This document shows positions 1-5,586 of a stretch of DNA of 5,931 bases, in pieces. The position numbers were made by a program, and so were the translations under genes. The first letter of the stretch is position 1; each line of letters starts with the position of its first letter. Origin of the DNA: Acidothermales bacterium (lineage in GTDB: Bacteria > Actinomycetota > Actinomycetes > Streptosporangiales > WHST01); NCBI GenBank assembly GCA_017354575.1, contig JAFMQP010000260.1:1-5931 (forward strand), given 5' to 3'. Under the pieces are notes generated by a model that saw only the letters and a list, made by a program, of their open reading frames with translations, ran no database searches and was not told the DNA's origin.

Positions 1-728
1 TCCAGTTCGCCAAGCTCGCCGACCTGCTCTACCACTTCACCTGGGACGAGTTCTGCGACTGGTACCTGGAGATCGCCAAGGCGCAGGTCGACCGCGGGGG
101 AGAGGTGGCCGACGGCACCCGTGCCGTGCTCGGCCACGTCCTCGACCGGCTGCTGCGCGCGCTGCACCCGGTCGTCCCGTACGCCACCGAGGCGCTCTGG
201 ACGGCGCTCACCGGTCGCGACACCGTGGTGACCGCGGACTGGCCGACCGGCGACGCGTCGTTCGCCGACGACGCCGCCGAGCGCGAGACCAGGTCGCTCA
301 TCGACGTGGTCACGGAGATCCGGCGGTTCCGCGCCGAGCAGCGGCTGCGTCCGGGCCAGCGGGTGCCGGCGCGGCTGGCGTTGCGCGGCGCGGGCCTGAG
401 CGAGAACGTCGACGTGCTCCGTTCGCTCGCCCGGCTGGACGAGCCCGGCGACGGGTTCGCGGCGACGGCGACGCTGGAGGCGGCGGACGCGACCGTCGAG
501 CTCGACCTGCGCGGCACCATCGACGTCGCGAAGGAACGGGCCCGGCTCGCCCGCGACCTCGAGGCGGCGCACGCGTCCAAGGCGCAGGCGGAGAAGAAGC
601 TCGGCAACGCGAGCTTCGTCGAACGCGCACCCGCGGCCGTGGTGGAGAAGACGCGCGCCCGCGTCGCCGAGGCCGACGACGACATCGCCCGCCTCACCGC
701 CCGCCTCGACGCGCTGCCCTCCGCATGA
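1..728 (+). CDS. valS: Valine--tRNA ligase, C-terminal part (5' end outside window)
   Basis: This is the 3' part of the cytoplasmic class I enzyme that charges tRNA-Val with valine. The reading frame is open from base 3 and gives 241 residues before the TGA at 726-728. The catalytic Rossmann and editing domains lie upstream of the window. Visible here is the anticodon-binding helical domain: residues 9-26 of the fragment contain the family-typical YHFTWDEFCDWYLEIAK, and residues 55-66 read HPVVPYATEALW. After it comes the segment RRFRAEQRLRPGQRVPAR (107-124), then the C-terminal coiled-coil arm (about 172-238), rich in Ala, Arg, Glu and Lys and containing KLGNASFVERAP, a ValRS hallmark that helps hold the tRNA. 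The C-terminus looks complete. Its stop overlaps the folC start, so the two genes are probably cotranscribed. The identification is firm; only the start is missing. Confidence 0.96.
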   Translation, partial: QFAKLADLLYHFTWDEFCDWYLEIAKAQVDRGGEVADGTRAVLGHVLDRLLRALHPVVPYATEALWTALTGRDTVVTADWPTGDASFADDAAERETRSLIDVVTEIRRFRAEQRLRPGQRVPARLALRGAGLSENVDVLRSLARLDEPGDGFAATATLEAADATVELDLRGTIDVAKERARLARDLEAAHASKAQAEKKLGNASFVERAPAAVVEKTRARVAEADDDIARLTARLDALPSA

Positions 729-2053
729 CGACCTACGCCGACGTCGAGCGGGCGTTGCTCGCGCGGTGGCCCGAGACACGGATGGAGCCGAGCCTCGACC
801 GCATCCGGCTGCTCATGGACCTGATGGGCGACCCGCAGCGCTCGTTCACGTCCGTCCACATCACCGGCACGAACGGCAAGACCAGCACCGGGCGGATGAT
901 CGACGCGCTGCTGCGCGAGCTCGGCCTGCGCGTCGGCCGGTACTCCAGCCCGCACCTGCAGGACATGCGCGAACGCGTCGCGCTGCTCGGCGACCTGATC
1001 GACGCGGAGACGTTCGTCCGCACCCACGAGGAGGTGCTGCCGTACGTCGGCATCGTCGAGGAACGGCTCGGAGTGCCGATGAGCTTCTTCGAGGTGATCA
1101 CCGGCATGGCGTACGCCGCGTTCGCCGACGCGCCGGTGGACGCCGCCGTCGTCGAGGTGGGCCTCGGCGGCGCGTGGGACGCGACCAACGTCATCGACGC
1201 AGCGGTCGCCGTGTTCACGCCGATCTCGCTCGACCACACGCATCTGCTCGGCGACGACGTCACCGACATCGCGGCGGAGAAGGCCGGGATCGTCAAGCCG
1301 GACAGCTTCGTCGTGACGGCCCAGCAGCCGGTGCCCGCCGCCGAGGTGATCATGCGCCGCTGCGCCGAGGTCGGCGCGACGATCGCGCGCGAGGGCCTGG
1401 AGTTCGGCGTGCTGAGCCGGGACGTCGCGGTCGGCGGGCAGCTCGTCTCCGTCCGCGGTCTCGAGACGACCTACGAGGACGTGTTCATCCCGCTGCACGG
1501 GACGTACCAGGCGGGCAACGCGGCGGTGGCGATCGCGGCGGTCGAGGCGTTCGGGGCGAAGAAGGAGCTGGAGATCGACGCGGTGCGCGCCGCGTTCGCG
1601 GACGTGCGCTCGCCGGGGCGGCTGGAGGTCGTCCGGCGCAGCCCGACCGTGCTCGTCGACTCGTCGCACAACCCGGCCGGCATGCGCGCGACGGTCGCCG
1701 CGCTGGACGAGTCGTTCAGCTTCCAGCGGCTCGTCGGTGTCGTCGGCGTGATGCGCGACAAGGACGTCGCCGGCGTGCTCGAGGCGCTGGAGCCCGCGCT
1801 CGACCACGTGGTGGCGACGCGCAACAACTCGGACCGGTCGATGCCGCCGGAGGAACTGGGCGAGCTGGCCCGCGACGTCTTCGGGCCCGAGCGCGTCACC
1901 GTCGCCGAGCGGCTCGACGACGCCCTCGACACCGCGATCGCGCTGGCGGAGGAGGGCGCCGACCTGGTCGGGTCCGGTCTCGGCGTGCTGGTGACCGGCT
2001 CGGTGGTGACGGCGGGGGACGCGCGCATCCTGCTCGGCGGCACGGCCTCGTGA
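725..2053 (+). CDS. folC: Bifunctional dihydrofolate synthase / folylpolyglutamate synthase
   Basis: This cytoplasmic enzyme of the Mur ligase superfamily adds glutamate to dihydropteroate and/or to reduced folates, using ATP and an acyl-phosphate intermediate. The protein is 442 residues, normal for FolC. Visible motifs are the P-loop GTNGKTS (48-54), YSSPHL (73-78), EVGLGG (144-149), SLDHTHLLG (168-176) with the probable metal-ligand histidine H171, and AEKAGIVK (184-191), whose K186 matches the lysine carbamylated in this family. The C-terminal domain has SPGRLE (296-301), VDSSHNPAGM (311-320, the family HNP motif) and GVMRDKD (341-347). The ATG at 725 overlaps the valS TGA as ATGA, and no convincing Shine-Dalgarno sequence precedes it, which suggests translation by reinitiation after valS. 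Whether both activities are present cannot be told from sequence alone. Confidence 0.96.
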   Translation: MTTYADVERALLARWPETRMEPSLDRIRLLMDLMGDPQRSFTSVHITGTNGKTSTGRMIDALLRELGLRVGRYSSPHLQDMRERVALLGDLIDAETFVRTHEEVLPYVGIVEERLGVPMSFFEVITGMAYAAFADAPVDAAVVEVGLGGAWDATNVIDAAVAVFTPISLDHTHLLGDDVTDIAAEKAGIVKPDSFVVTAQQPVPAAEVIMRRCAEVGATIAREGLEFGVLSRDVAVGGQLVSVRGLETTYEDVFIPLHGTYQAGNAAVAIAAVEAFGAKKELEIDAVRAAFADVRSPGRLEVVRRSPTVLVDSSHNPAGMRATVAALDESFSFQRLVGVVGVMRDKDVAGVLEALEPALDHVVATRNNSDRSMPPEELGELARDVFGPERVTVAERLDDALDTAIALAEEGADLVGSGLGVLVTGSVVTAGDARILLGGTAS

Positions 2054-2075
2054 CCGAGCCGCTCGTCGCGGCCTC

Positions 2076-2101
2076 GGTTGATCATGTTCTCATGATCAAC
2101 C
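2076..2101. repeat. Perfect 11-bp inverted repeat with 4-base loop after folC
   Basis: The arms GGTTGATCATG (2076-2086) and CATGATCAACC (2091-2101) are exact reverse complements around the loop TTCT. Each arm contains a TGATCA palindrome. The element starts 23 bases after the folC stop. It is clearly richer in A+T (11 of 26 are G or C) than the surrounding DNA. No T-tract follows on either strand, so a classical intrinsic terminator is not supported. A U-less terminator, a regulator-binding site or a copy of a dispersed palindromic repeat are all possible. Confidence 0.7.
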
Positions 2102-2122
2102 AGCGCTGGACACGGTCTGCAG

Positions 2123-2153
2123 GTCGTGGGAAGCAGGGGTTCGTCGTGGGAAG
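2123..2153. repeat. Pair of 11-bp direct repeats, 20-base period
   Basis: GTCGTGGGAAG occurs at 2123-2133 and again at 2143-2153, separated by 9 bases. The start-to-start distance is 20 bases, about two helical turns, so both copies would face the same side of the DNA. They lie 25-55 bases upstream of the DUF4233 start codon. They could be an operator for that gene or part of the same intergenic element as the palindrome just upstream. Function is unknown. Confidence 0.5.
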
Positions 2154-2177
2154 TCCCGCCGGCCATGAGGTGCGAGG

Positions 2178-2543
2178 ATGAGTGACGTGAGCACCGTCCG
2201 TCGCCCGTTCATCGACGTGAACCGGGTGACCCGTCGCTTCTGCGCCACGCTGCTCGTCTTCGAGGCGATCATCTTCGTGCTGTCCGCGCCGGTCGCCGGC
2301 ACGCTCACCGGACTGCACATGGGGCCCGCCTGGGCCGTCGGCGGCGGCCTGGCGCTGGTCGCGCTCGTGCTGTGCGGCCTGCTGCGCCACAAGTGGGCGT
2401 ACTACGCGGGGTCGGTGTTGCAGCTGGTCGTCATCGCGTGCGGCGTCGTCGTGCCGGTGATGTACTTCCTCGGCGTCGTCTTCACGGCTCTCTGGCTCGC
2501 CGCGCTCTGGTGCGGCCGCGTCGCCCACCCCCACGAACGCTGA
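2178..2543 (+). CDS. Small four-helix membrane protein, DUF4233 family
   Basis: This 121-residue protein is predicted to lie in the cell membrane with both ends probably cytoplasmic. The N-terminal 20 residues are hydrophilic and basic. Four hydrophobic segments follow at about 21-40, 50-69, 74-94 and 95-113, and the tail is short and basic. The size, the helix pattern and the position directly after folC match the DUF4233 family, which sits there in many actinobacteria; its function is not known. The ATG at 2178 is preceded by GAGG at 2167-2170 with 7 bases of spacing. An in-frame GTG at 2187 with GAGG at 2174-2177 is an alternative start that would remove three residues. In many relatives ndk follows this gene; here it does not. 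Confidence 0.85.
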   Translation: MSDVSTVRRPFIDVNRVTRRFCATLLVFEAIIFVLSAPVAGTLTGLHMGPAWAVGGGLALVALVLCGLLRHKWAYYAGSVLQLVVIACGVVVPVMYFLGVVFTALWLAALWCGRVAHPHER

Positions 2544-2564
2544 CTCGGTCCGCCATCCGGTCGC

Positions 2565-2680
2565 ACGGCCGGCGCGCAGCTCGTCGAGGTCGCCGTGGCA
2601 GCCTGTGCCTCGCGCTTGGTCTTCAGCCGGTACCGGTGCATGACCCAGCCCGCCAGCTCGTCGTCGACGTCGTCCGGCGG
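2565..2680 (-). pseudogene. Degraded VapB-type antitoxin gene remnant
   Basis: Read on the minus strand, 2674-2606 gives a stretch that includes DDELAGWVMHRY followed by RLKTKREA. This is the core of the VapB antitoxin family (PF09957), in which a D-D-E/D-L segment precedes L-K-T-K-R-E-A-V. After REA the frame no longer matches the family. In the next frame, 2609-2568 reads GTGCHGDLDELRAG, which resembles the usual VapB C-terminus (G-x-G-W-x-G-D-L-D-x-L-R). About 15-20 residues of the normal middle (the L-R-R-L-V-G part) are missing at the frame change. A TAA lies just upstream of the first segment in its own frame, and no start codon with a ribosome-binding site is seen. No VapC toxin follows; the DUF4233 gene occupies the place where it would lie. 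I infer a dead fragment of a vapBC locus. The call rests on motif recognition, not on a database search. Confidence 0.6.
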
Positions 2681-2681
2681 T

Positions 2682-2687
2682 TACGCT
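2682..2687 (+). promoter_or_regulatory. Candidate -10 element before the radical SAM gene
   Basis: TACGCT fits the actinobacterial TANNNT -10 pattern and would start transcription near 2694, giving a leader of about 30 bases before the GTG at 2726. No convincing -35 hexamer is seen at the right distance (best 3 of 6). A promoter is plausible here because the gap after the DUF4233 gene is 182 bases, but support is weak. Confidence 0.25.
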
Positions 2688-2713
2688 GGATGGTCGTCGC
2701 AATCCAGATCCCC

Positions 2714-2718
2714 GGAGG
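2714..2718 (+). promoter_or_regulatory. Ribosome-binding site that decides the GTG start at 2726
   Basis: GGAGG lies 7 bases before the GTG at 2726. The only nearby competitor, an in-frame ATG at 2690, has no good ribosome-binding site and would add 12 residues that do not look like the family N-terminus. Confidence 0.75.
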
Positions 2719-2725
2719 ACGCACC

Positions 2726-4648
2726 GTGCCCGTCGAGTCGCTGTTCCCCCGACTAGAGCCGCTGCTGCCGTTGGTGCAGAAGCCGATCCAGTACGTCGGC
2801 GGCGAGCTCAACTCGGTCGTGCGCGACTGGGACGAGGCGGACGTCCGCTGGTGCCTCATGTACCCGGACGCGTACGAGGTCGGGCTGCCCAACCAGGGCG
2901 TGCAGATCCTGTACGAGGTGCTGAACGAGATGGCAGGTGTGCTCGCCGAGCGCACGTACAGCGTCTGGCCCGACCTCGAGGGGCTGATGCGCGAGCACGG
3001 CGTGCCGCAGTTCACCGTCGACGCACACCGCCCGGTCGGCGCGTTCGACCTGTTCGGCGTCTCGTTCGCCACCGAGCTCGGTTACACCAACCTGCTCTCG
3101 GCGCTCGATCTCGCCGGCATCCCGCTGTCCGCGGCCGACCGCGACGAGAGCCACCCGGTCGTGGTCGCGGGCGGGCACGCGGCGTTCAACCCCGAGCCGA
3201 TCGCGGAGTTCGTCGACGCCGCCGTGCTGGGCGACGGCGAGGAGGTGGTCGGCGCGATCACCGAGGTCGTGCGGGAGTGGAAGCGCGAGGACCGTCCCGG
3301 CGGGCGCGACGAGCTGCTGCGGAGGCTCGCGGTCAGCGGCGGCGTGTACGTGCCGCGGTTCTACGACGTCGACTACCTGCCGGACGGGCGGATCCGGCGG
3401 GTGGCGCCGAACCGGTCCGGCGTCCCGTACCGCGTGCACAAGCACACCGTCTCCGACCTCGACGACTGGCCCTACCCGAAGGCACCGCTCGTGCCGCTGG
3501 CGGAGACCGTGCACGAGCGGTACAGCGTGGAGATCTTCCGCGGCTGCACGCGCGGCTGCCGGTTCTGCCAGGCGGGCATGATCACCCGGCCGGTGCGCGA
3601 GCGGTCCATCACCACGATCGGCGACATGGTGCGGGGCGGCGTCCAGGCCAGCGGGTTCGAGGAGGTCGGCCTGCTGTCGCTGTCGAGCGCCGACCACTCC
3701 GAGATCGGCGACATCGCCAAGGGTCTCGCGGACCGGTACGAGGGCAGCAACGTGTCGCTGTCGCTGCCGTCCACCCGGGTCGACGCGTTCAACGTGACGC
3801 TGGCCAACGAGCTGTCCCGCAACGGGCGGCGGTCCGGCCTGACCTTCGCGCCCGAGGGCGGCTCCGAGCGGATGCGCAAGGTCATCAACAAGATGGTCAG
3901 CGAGGACGACCTGATCCGCACGGTCGCGACGGCGTACTCGAACGGCTGGCGACAGGTGAAGCTGTACTTCATGTGCGGCCTGCCCACCGAGACCGACGAG
4001 GACGTGCTCGCCATCGCCGACCTCGCCAAGCGGGTGATCGACACCGGGCGGCAGGCGGGCGGTCGCGGGGACATCAGGTGCACGGTGTCGATCGGCGCGT
4101 TCGTGCCGAAGCCGCACACGCCGTTCCAGTGGGCAGCCCAGGCCGACTGGACGACCGTGGACGCCCGGCTGCAGAAGCTGCGTGACGCGGTCCGAAGCGA
4201 CCGTCGCTACGGCAAGGCGATCGGGTTCCGGTACCACGACGGCAAGCCCAGCATCGTCGAGGGCCTGCTGTCCCGCGGCGACCGGCGGGTCGCGGCGGTG
4301 ATCCGGCGGGTCTGGGAGGACGGCGGCCGCTTCGACGGGTGGAGCGAGTACTTCTCGTACGACCGCTGGGCCGACGCCTGCGCCGAGGTGTTCGCCGGCG
4401 GCCCGGTGAGCCTCGACTGGTACACCACCAGGGAGCGCGACTCCGTCGAGGTGCTGCCCTGGGACCACCTGGACTCCGGGCTCGACCGCGACTGGCTGTG
4501 GGAGGACTGGCGGGACTCCGTCGACGAGGTCGAGGTGGACGACTGCCGCTGGACGCCGTGCTACGACTGCGGCGTCTGCCCGAGCATGGACACCGAGATC
4601 CAGATCGGCCCGACCGGCAAGAAGCTGCTTCCGCTGACGCCCGTGTGA
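2726..4648 (+). CDS. Radical SAM protein of TIGR03960 type (B12-binding-like N-terminus)
   Basis: This is a predicted iron-sulfur enzyme that cleaves S-adenosylmethionine to start radical chemistry; its substrate is unknown. The product is 640 residues, usual for the family. The N-terminal part (about 20-185) has a B12-binding-like alpha/beta layout with YPDAYEVGLPNQG (46-58), SFATELGYTNLLSALDLAGIP (113-133, a family signature) and GGHAAFNPEPIAEF (149-162) followed by LGDGEE (168-173). It has no classical DxHxxG cobalamin motif. The radical SAM TIM barrel carries the 4Fe-4S motif CTRGCRFC, with C274, C278 and C281. LLSLSSADHSEI (316-327), APEGGSERMRKVINK (375-389) and FVPKPHTPFQW (459-469) follow. 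Near the C-terminus is a second cysteine cluster, C607, C612, C615 and C618. The start is the GTG at 2726, which has a strong ribosome-binding site. The partner gene follows after 42 bases; in other bacteria the two are adjacent or fused. Confidence 0.92.
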   Translation: MPVESLFPRLEPLLPLVQKPIQYVGGELNSVVRDWDEADVRWCLMYPDAYEVGLPNQGVQILYEVLNEMAGVLAERTYSVWPDLEGLMREHGVPQFTVDAHRPVGAFDLFGVSFATELGYTNLLSALDLAGIPLSAADRDESHPVVVAGGHAAFNPEPIAEFVDAAVLGDGEEVVGAITEVVREWKREDRPGGRDELLRRLAVSGGVYVPRFYDVDYLPDGRIRRVAPNRSGVPYRVHKHTVSDLDDWPYPKAPLVPLAETVHERYSVEIFRGCTRGCRFCQAGMITRPVRERSITTIGDMVRGGVQASGFEEVGLLSLSSADHSEIGDIAKGLADRYEGSNVSLSLPSTRVDAFNVTLANELSRNGRRSGLTFAPEGGSERMRKVINKMVSEDDLIRTVATAYSNGWRQVKLYFMCGLPTETDEDVLAIADLAKRVIDTGRQAGGRGDIRCTVSIGAFVPKPHTPFQWAAQADWTTVDARLQKLRDAVRSDRRYGKAIGFRYHDGKPSIVEGLLSRGDRRVAAVIRRVWEDGGRFDGWSEYFSYDRWADACAEVFAGGPVSLDWYTTRERDSVEVLPWDHLDSGLDRDWLWEDWRDSVDEVEVDDCRWTPCYDCGVCPSMDTEIQIGPTGKKLLPLTPV

Positions 4649-4675
4649 TCCGCCGCGGTCGGGGATGCCGGTCGG

Positions 4676-4681
4676 TAGGCT
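4676..4681 (+). promoter_or_regulatory. Candidate -10 element for near-leaderless start of the DUF2344 gene
   Basis: TAGGCT (TANNNT pattern) ends 9 bases before the ATG at 4691. That ATG has only a weak Shine-Dalgarno match (GGTAGG, which overlaps this element, 11 bases away). A leaderless or nearly leaderless transcript, common in actinobacteria, would explain this. No clear -35 is visible, and readthrough from the radical SAM gene is the alternative. Confidence 0.25.
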
Positions 4682-4690
4682 CGAACCGAC

Positions 4691-5467
4691 ATGGCCAGAC
4701 CACAGCCCGACCGCGAGGCGGACGTCCCGGTGCAGCGACTGCGCATCCGGTACGCGAAGCGGGGCCGGCTCAGGTTCACCAGCCACCGCGACTTCCAGCG
4801 TGCGCTCGAGCGGGCGCTGCGCCGGGCCGCCGTGCCGATGGCGTTCTCGGGCGGGTTCAGTCCGCACCCGCGGGTCTCGTACGCCGGTGCCGCCCCGACC
4901 GGCTCGGCGAGCGAGGCCGAGTACGTCGAGATCGCGCTGGCCGAGCGGGTCGACCCCGACCGCGTCCGCGCCGACCTGGACGCCTCGCTGTCGGACGGGC
5001 TGGACGTGCTGGCCGTCGTCGAGGCCGTGCCGGGCACGCCGGCGCTGCCCGAGCTGCTCACCGGGTCGGTCTGGGAGATCGTGCTGCCCGGCCTGACCGA
5101 GGGCGACGCCGCCGCGGCGGTGCGTGCCTTCCTGGCCGCCGACCGGGTCGAGGTCGAACGGATGACCAAGAAGGGGATGCGCCGGTTCGACGCGCGCGCC
5201 GCGGTCGTCCGGTGTGAGGTATCCCGCGCTTCGGCGCGTGCACTCGCCGAGAGCCGGGGGGAATGTGCGATACTGCGTTTGGTGGTCAGGCACGGCACAC
5301 CCGCCGTACGGCCTGACGACGTACTCGCCGGCCTTCGTGTCGTGGCCGATCTGCGGCCGCCGTCACCGCCCGCGGTGACCAGGCTGAGGCAAGGCCCGTT
5401 GGACGAGGGCACCGGCGAGGTGCTCGACCCGTTCGCCTCCGAGACGAGGGCGGCTCGCACTACGTGA
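4691..5467 (+). CDS. Radical-SAM-linked protein, TIGR03936 / DUF2344 family
   Basis: This 258-residue protein belongs to the family encoded next to, or fused to, the TIGR03960 radical SAM proteins; the biochemical role is unknown. The first 13 residues are a variable, hydrophilic leader. The conserved N-terminal block runs through RLRIRYAKRGRLRF (16-29), TSHRDFQRALERALRRAAVP (30-49), FSGGFSPHPRVSYAGAAPTG (52-71) and SEAEYVEIAL (74-83). The middle contains GLDVL (103-107) and the C-terminal half a region around CAILRLVVRHGTPAVRPDDV (192-211). PPAVTRLRQGPLDE (226-239) lies near the end. Several basic residues in the first block would suit nucleic acid or anionic ligand binding, but that is inference. 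The ATG at 4691 is preferred because the family often has such a short leader; the GTG at 4730 (V14), just before QRLRIRY, is an alternative start. No membrane segment or signal peptide is seen. It probably acts with the upstream protein. Confidence 0.9.
   Translation: MARPQPDREADVPVQRLRIRYAKRGRLRFTSHRDFQRALERALRRAAVPMAFSGGFSPHPRVSYAGAAPTGSASEAEYVEIALAERVDPDRVRADLDASLSDGLDVLAVVEAVPGTPALPELLTGSVWEIVLPGLTEGDAAAAVRAFLAADRVEVERMTKKGMRRFDARAAVVRCEVSRASARALAESRGECAILRLVVRHGTPAVRPDDVLAGLRVVADLRPPSPPAVTRLRQGPLDEGTGEVLDPFASETRAARTT
5266..5274 (+). promoter_or_regulatory. Candidate internal promoter (extended -10) for the RNase E gene
   Basis: TGCGATACT lies inside the DUF2344 coding region, in a locally less G+C-rich patch. 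It resembles an extended -10 (TGn followed by a hexamer that matches TATAAT at 4 of 6 positions). It would give a leader of roughly 300 bases that includes the hairpins at 5513-5560. No -35 is recognisable. The codons here are ordinary family residues, so the match could be chance. Confidence 0.2.
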
Positions 5468-5512
5468 GTGTGCGCGGCCCAGTCGGAGTGCAGGCCGGGC
5501 AGGCAGGGAGCT

Positions 5513-5535
5513 TCATCCGGGCGAGGCCCGGATGA
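5513..5535 (+). other. Hairpin 1 of the leader: 10-bp perfect stem, 3-base loop
   Basis: TCATCCGGGC (5513-5522) pairs perfectly with GCCCGGATGA (5526-5535) around GAG. No T-run follows, since the next bases are GAACAACACG, so a classical intrinsic terminator is unlikely. It is either an RNA structure in the rne leader or a U-less attenuator. Confidence 0.65.
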
Positions 5536-5546
5536 GAACAACACGA

Positions 5547-5560
5547 CGGTTCCCGAACCG
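5547..5560 (+). other. Hairpin 2 of the leader: short stem
   Basis: CGGTT (5547-5551) can pair with AACCG (5556-5560), with the loop bases CCCG. It is short, but it lies 11 bases after hairpin 1 and 16 bases before the ribosome-binding site, as expected for a multi-hairpin leader. Confidence 0.4.
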
Positions 5561-5586
5561 GCGCGGAGGACGCGACGAGGGAGCCA

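Larger units (their letters stand above)
5468..5586 (+). promoter_or_regulatory. Structured leader region upstream of the RNase E/G gene
   Basis: These 119 bases between the DUF2344 stop and the RNase E start have no credible gene. They hold a purine-rich stretch (about 5481-5510), a strong hairpin (5513-5535), a smaller hairpin (5547-5560) and a ribosome-binding site (GAGG at 5577-5580, 6 bases before ATG 5587). In Escherichia coli the rne 5' leader folds into hairpins through which RNase E limits its own mRNA. A similar autoregulatory leader is an attractive inference here, but it is not shown by sequence alone. Confidence 0.45.

Noticed and set aside
99..105. Candidate cobalamin DxHxxG motif in the radical SAM protein (DAHRPVG; these numbers are residues 99-105 of that protein, bases 3020-3040).
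   Set aside because: The spacing to the glycine is one residue too long, and as I recall homologues do not keep the histidine at this place, so it is most likely coincidental.
29..1807. Long open frame of 592 codons on the minus strand across valS and folC.
   Set aside because: It overlaps two firmly identified genes and its translation is dominated by Arg, Asp, His and Val with no family motif. This is the usual antisense shadow of high-GC codon use.
2372..2725. Upstream extension of the radical SAM frame towards 2372, giving a 758-residue protein.
   Set aside because: The extra part overlaps the DUF4233 gene, is arginine-rich and unlike the family. The GTG at 2726 has a strong ribosome-binding site at the right distance and gives the usual protein length.
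2753..5293. Long open frame of 846 codons on the minus strand across the radical SAM and DUF2344 genes.
   Set aside because: Same shadow effect: low-complexity His/Arg/Asp/Val/Gly composition and no recognisable domain, against clear conserved proteins on the plus strand.
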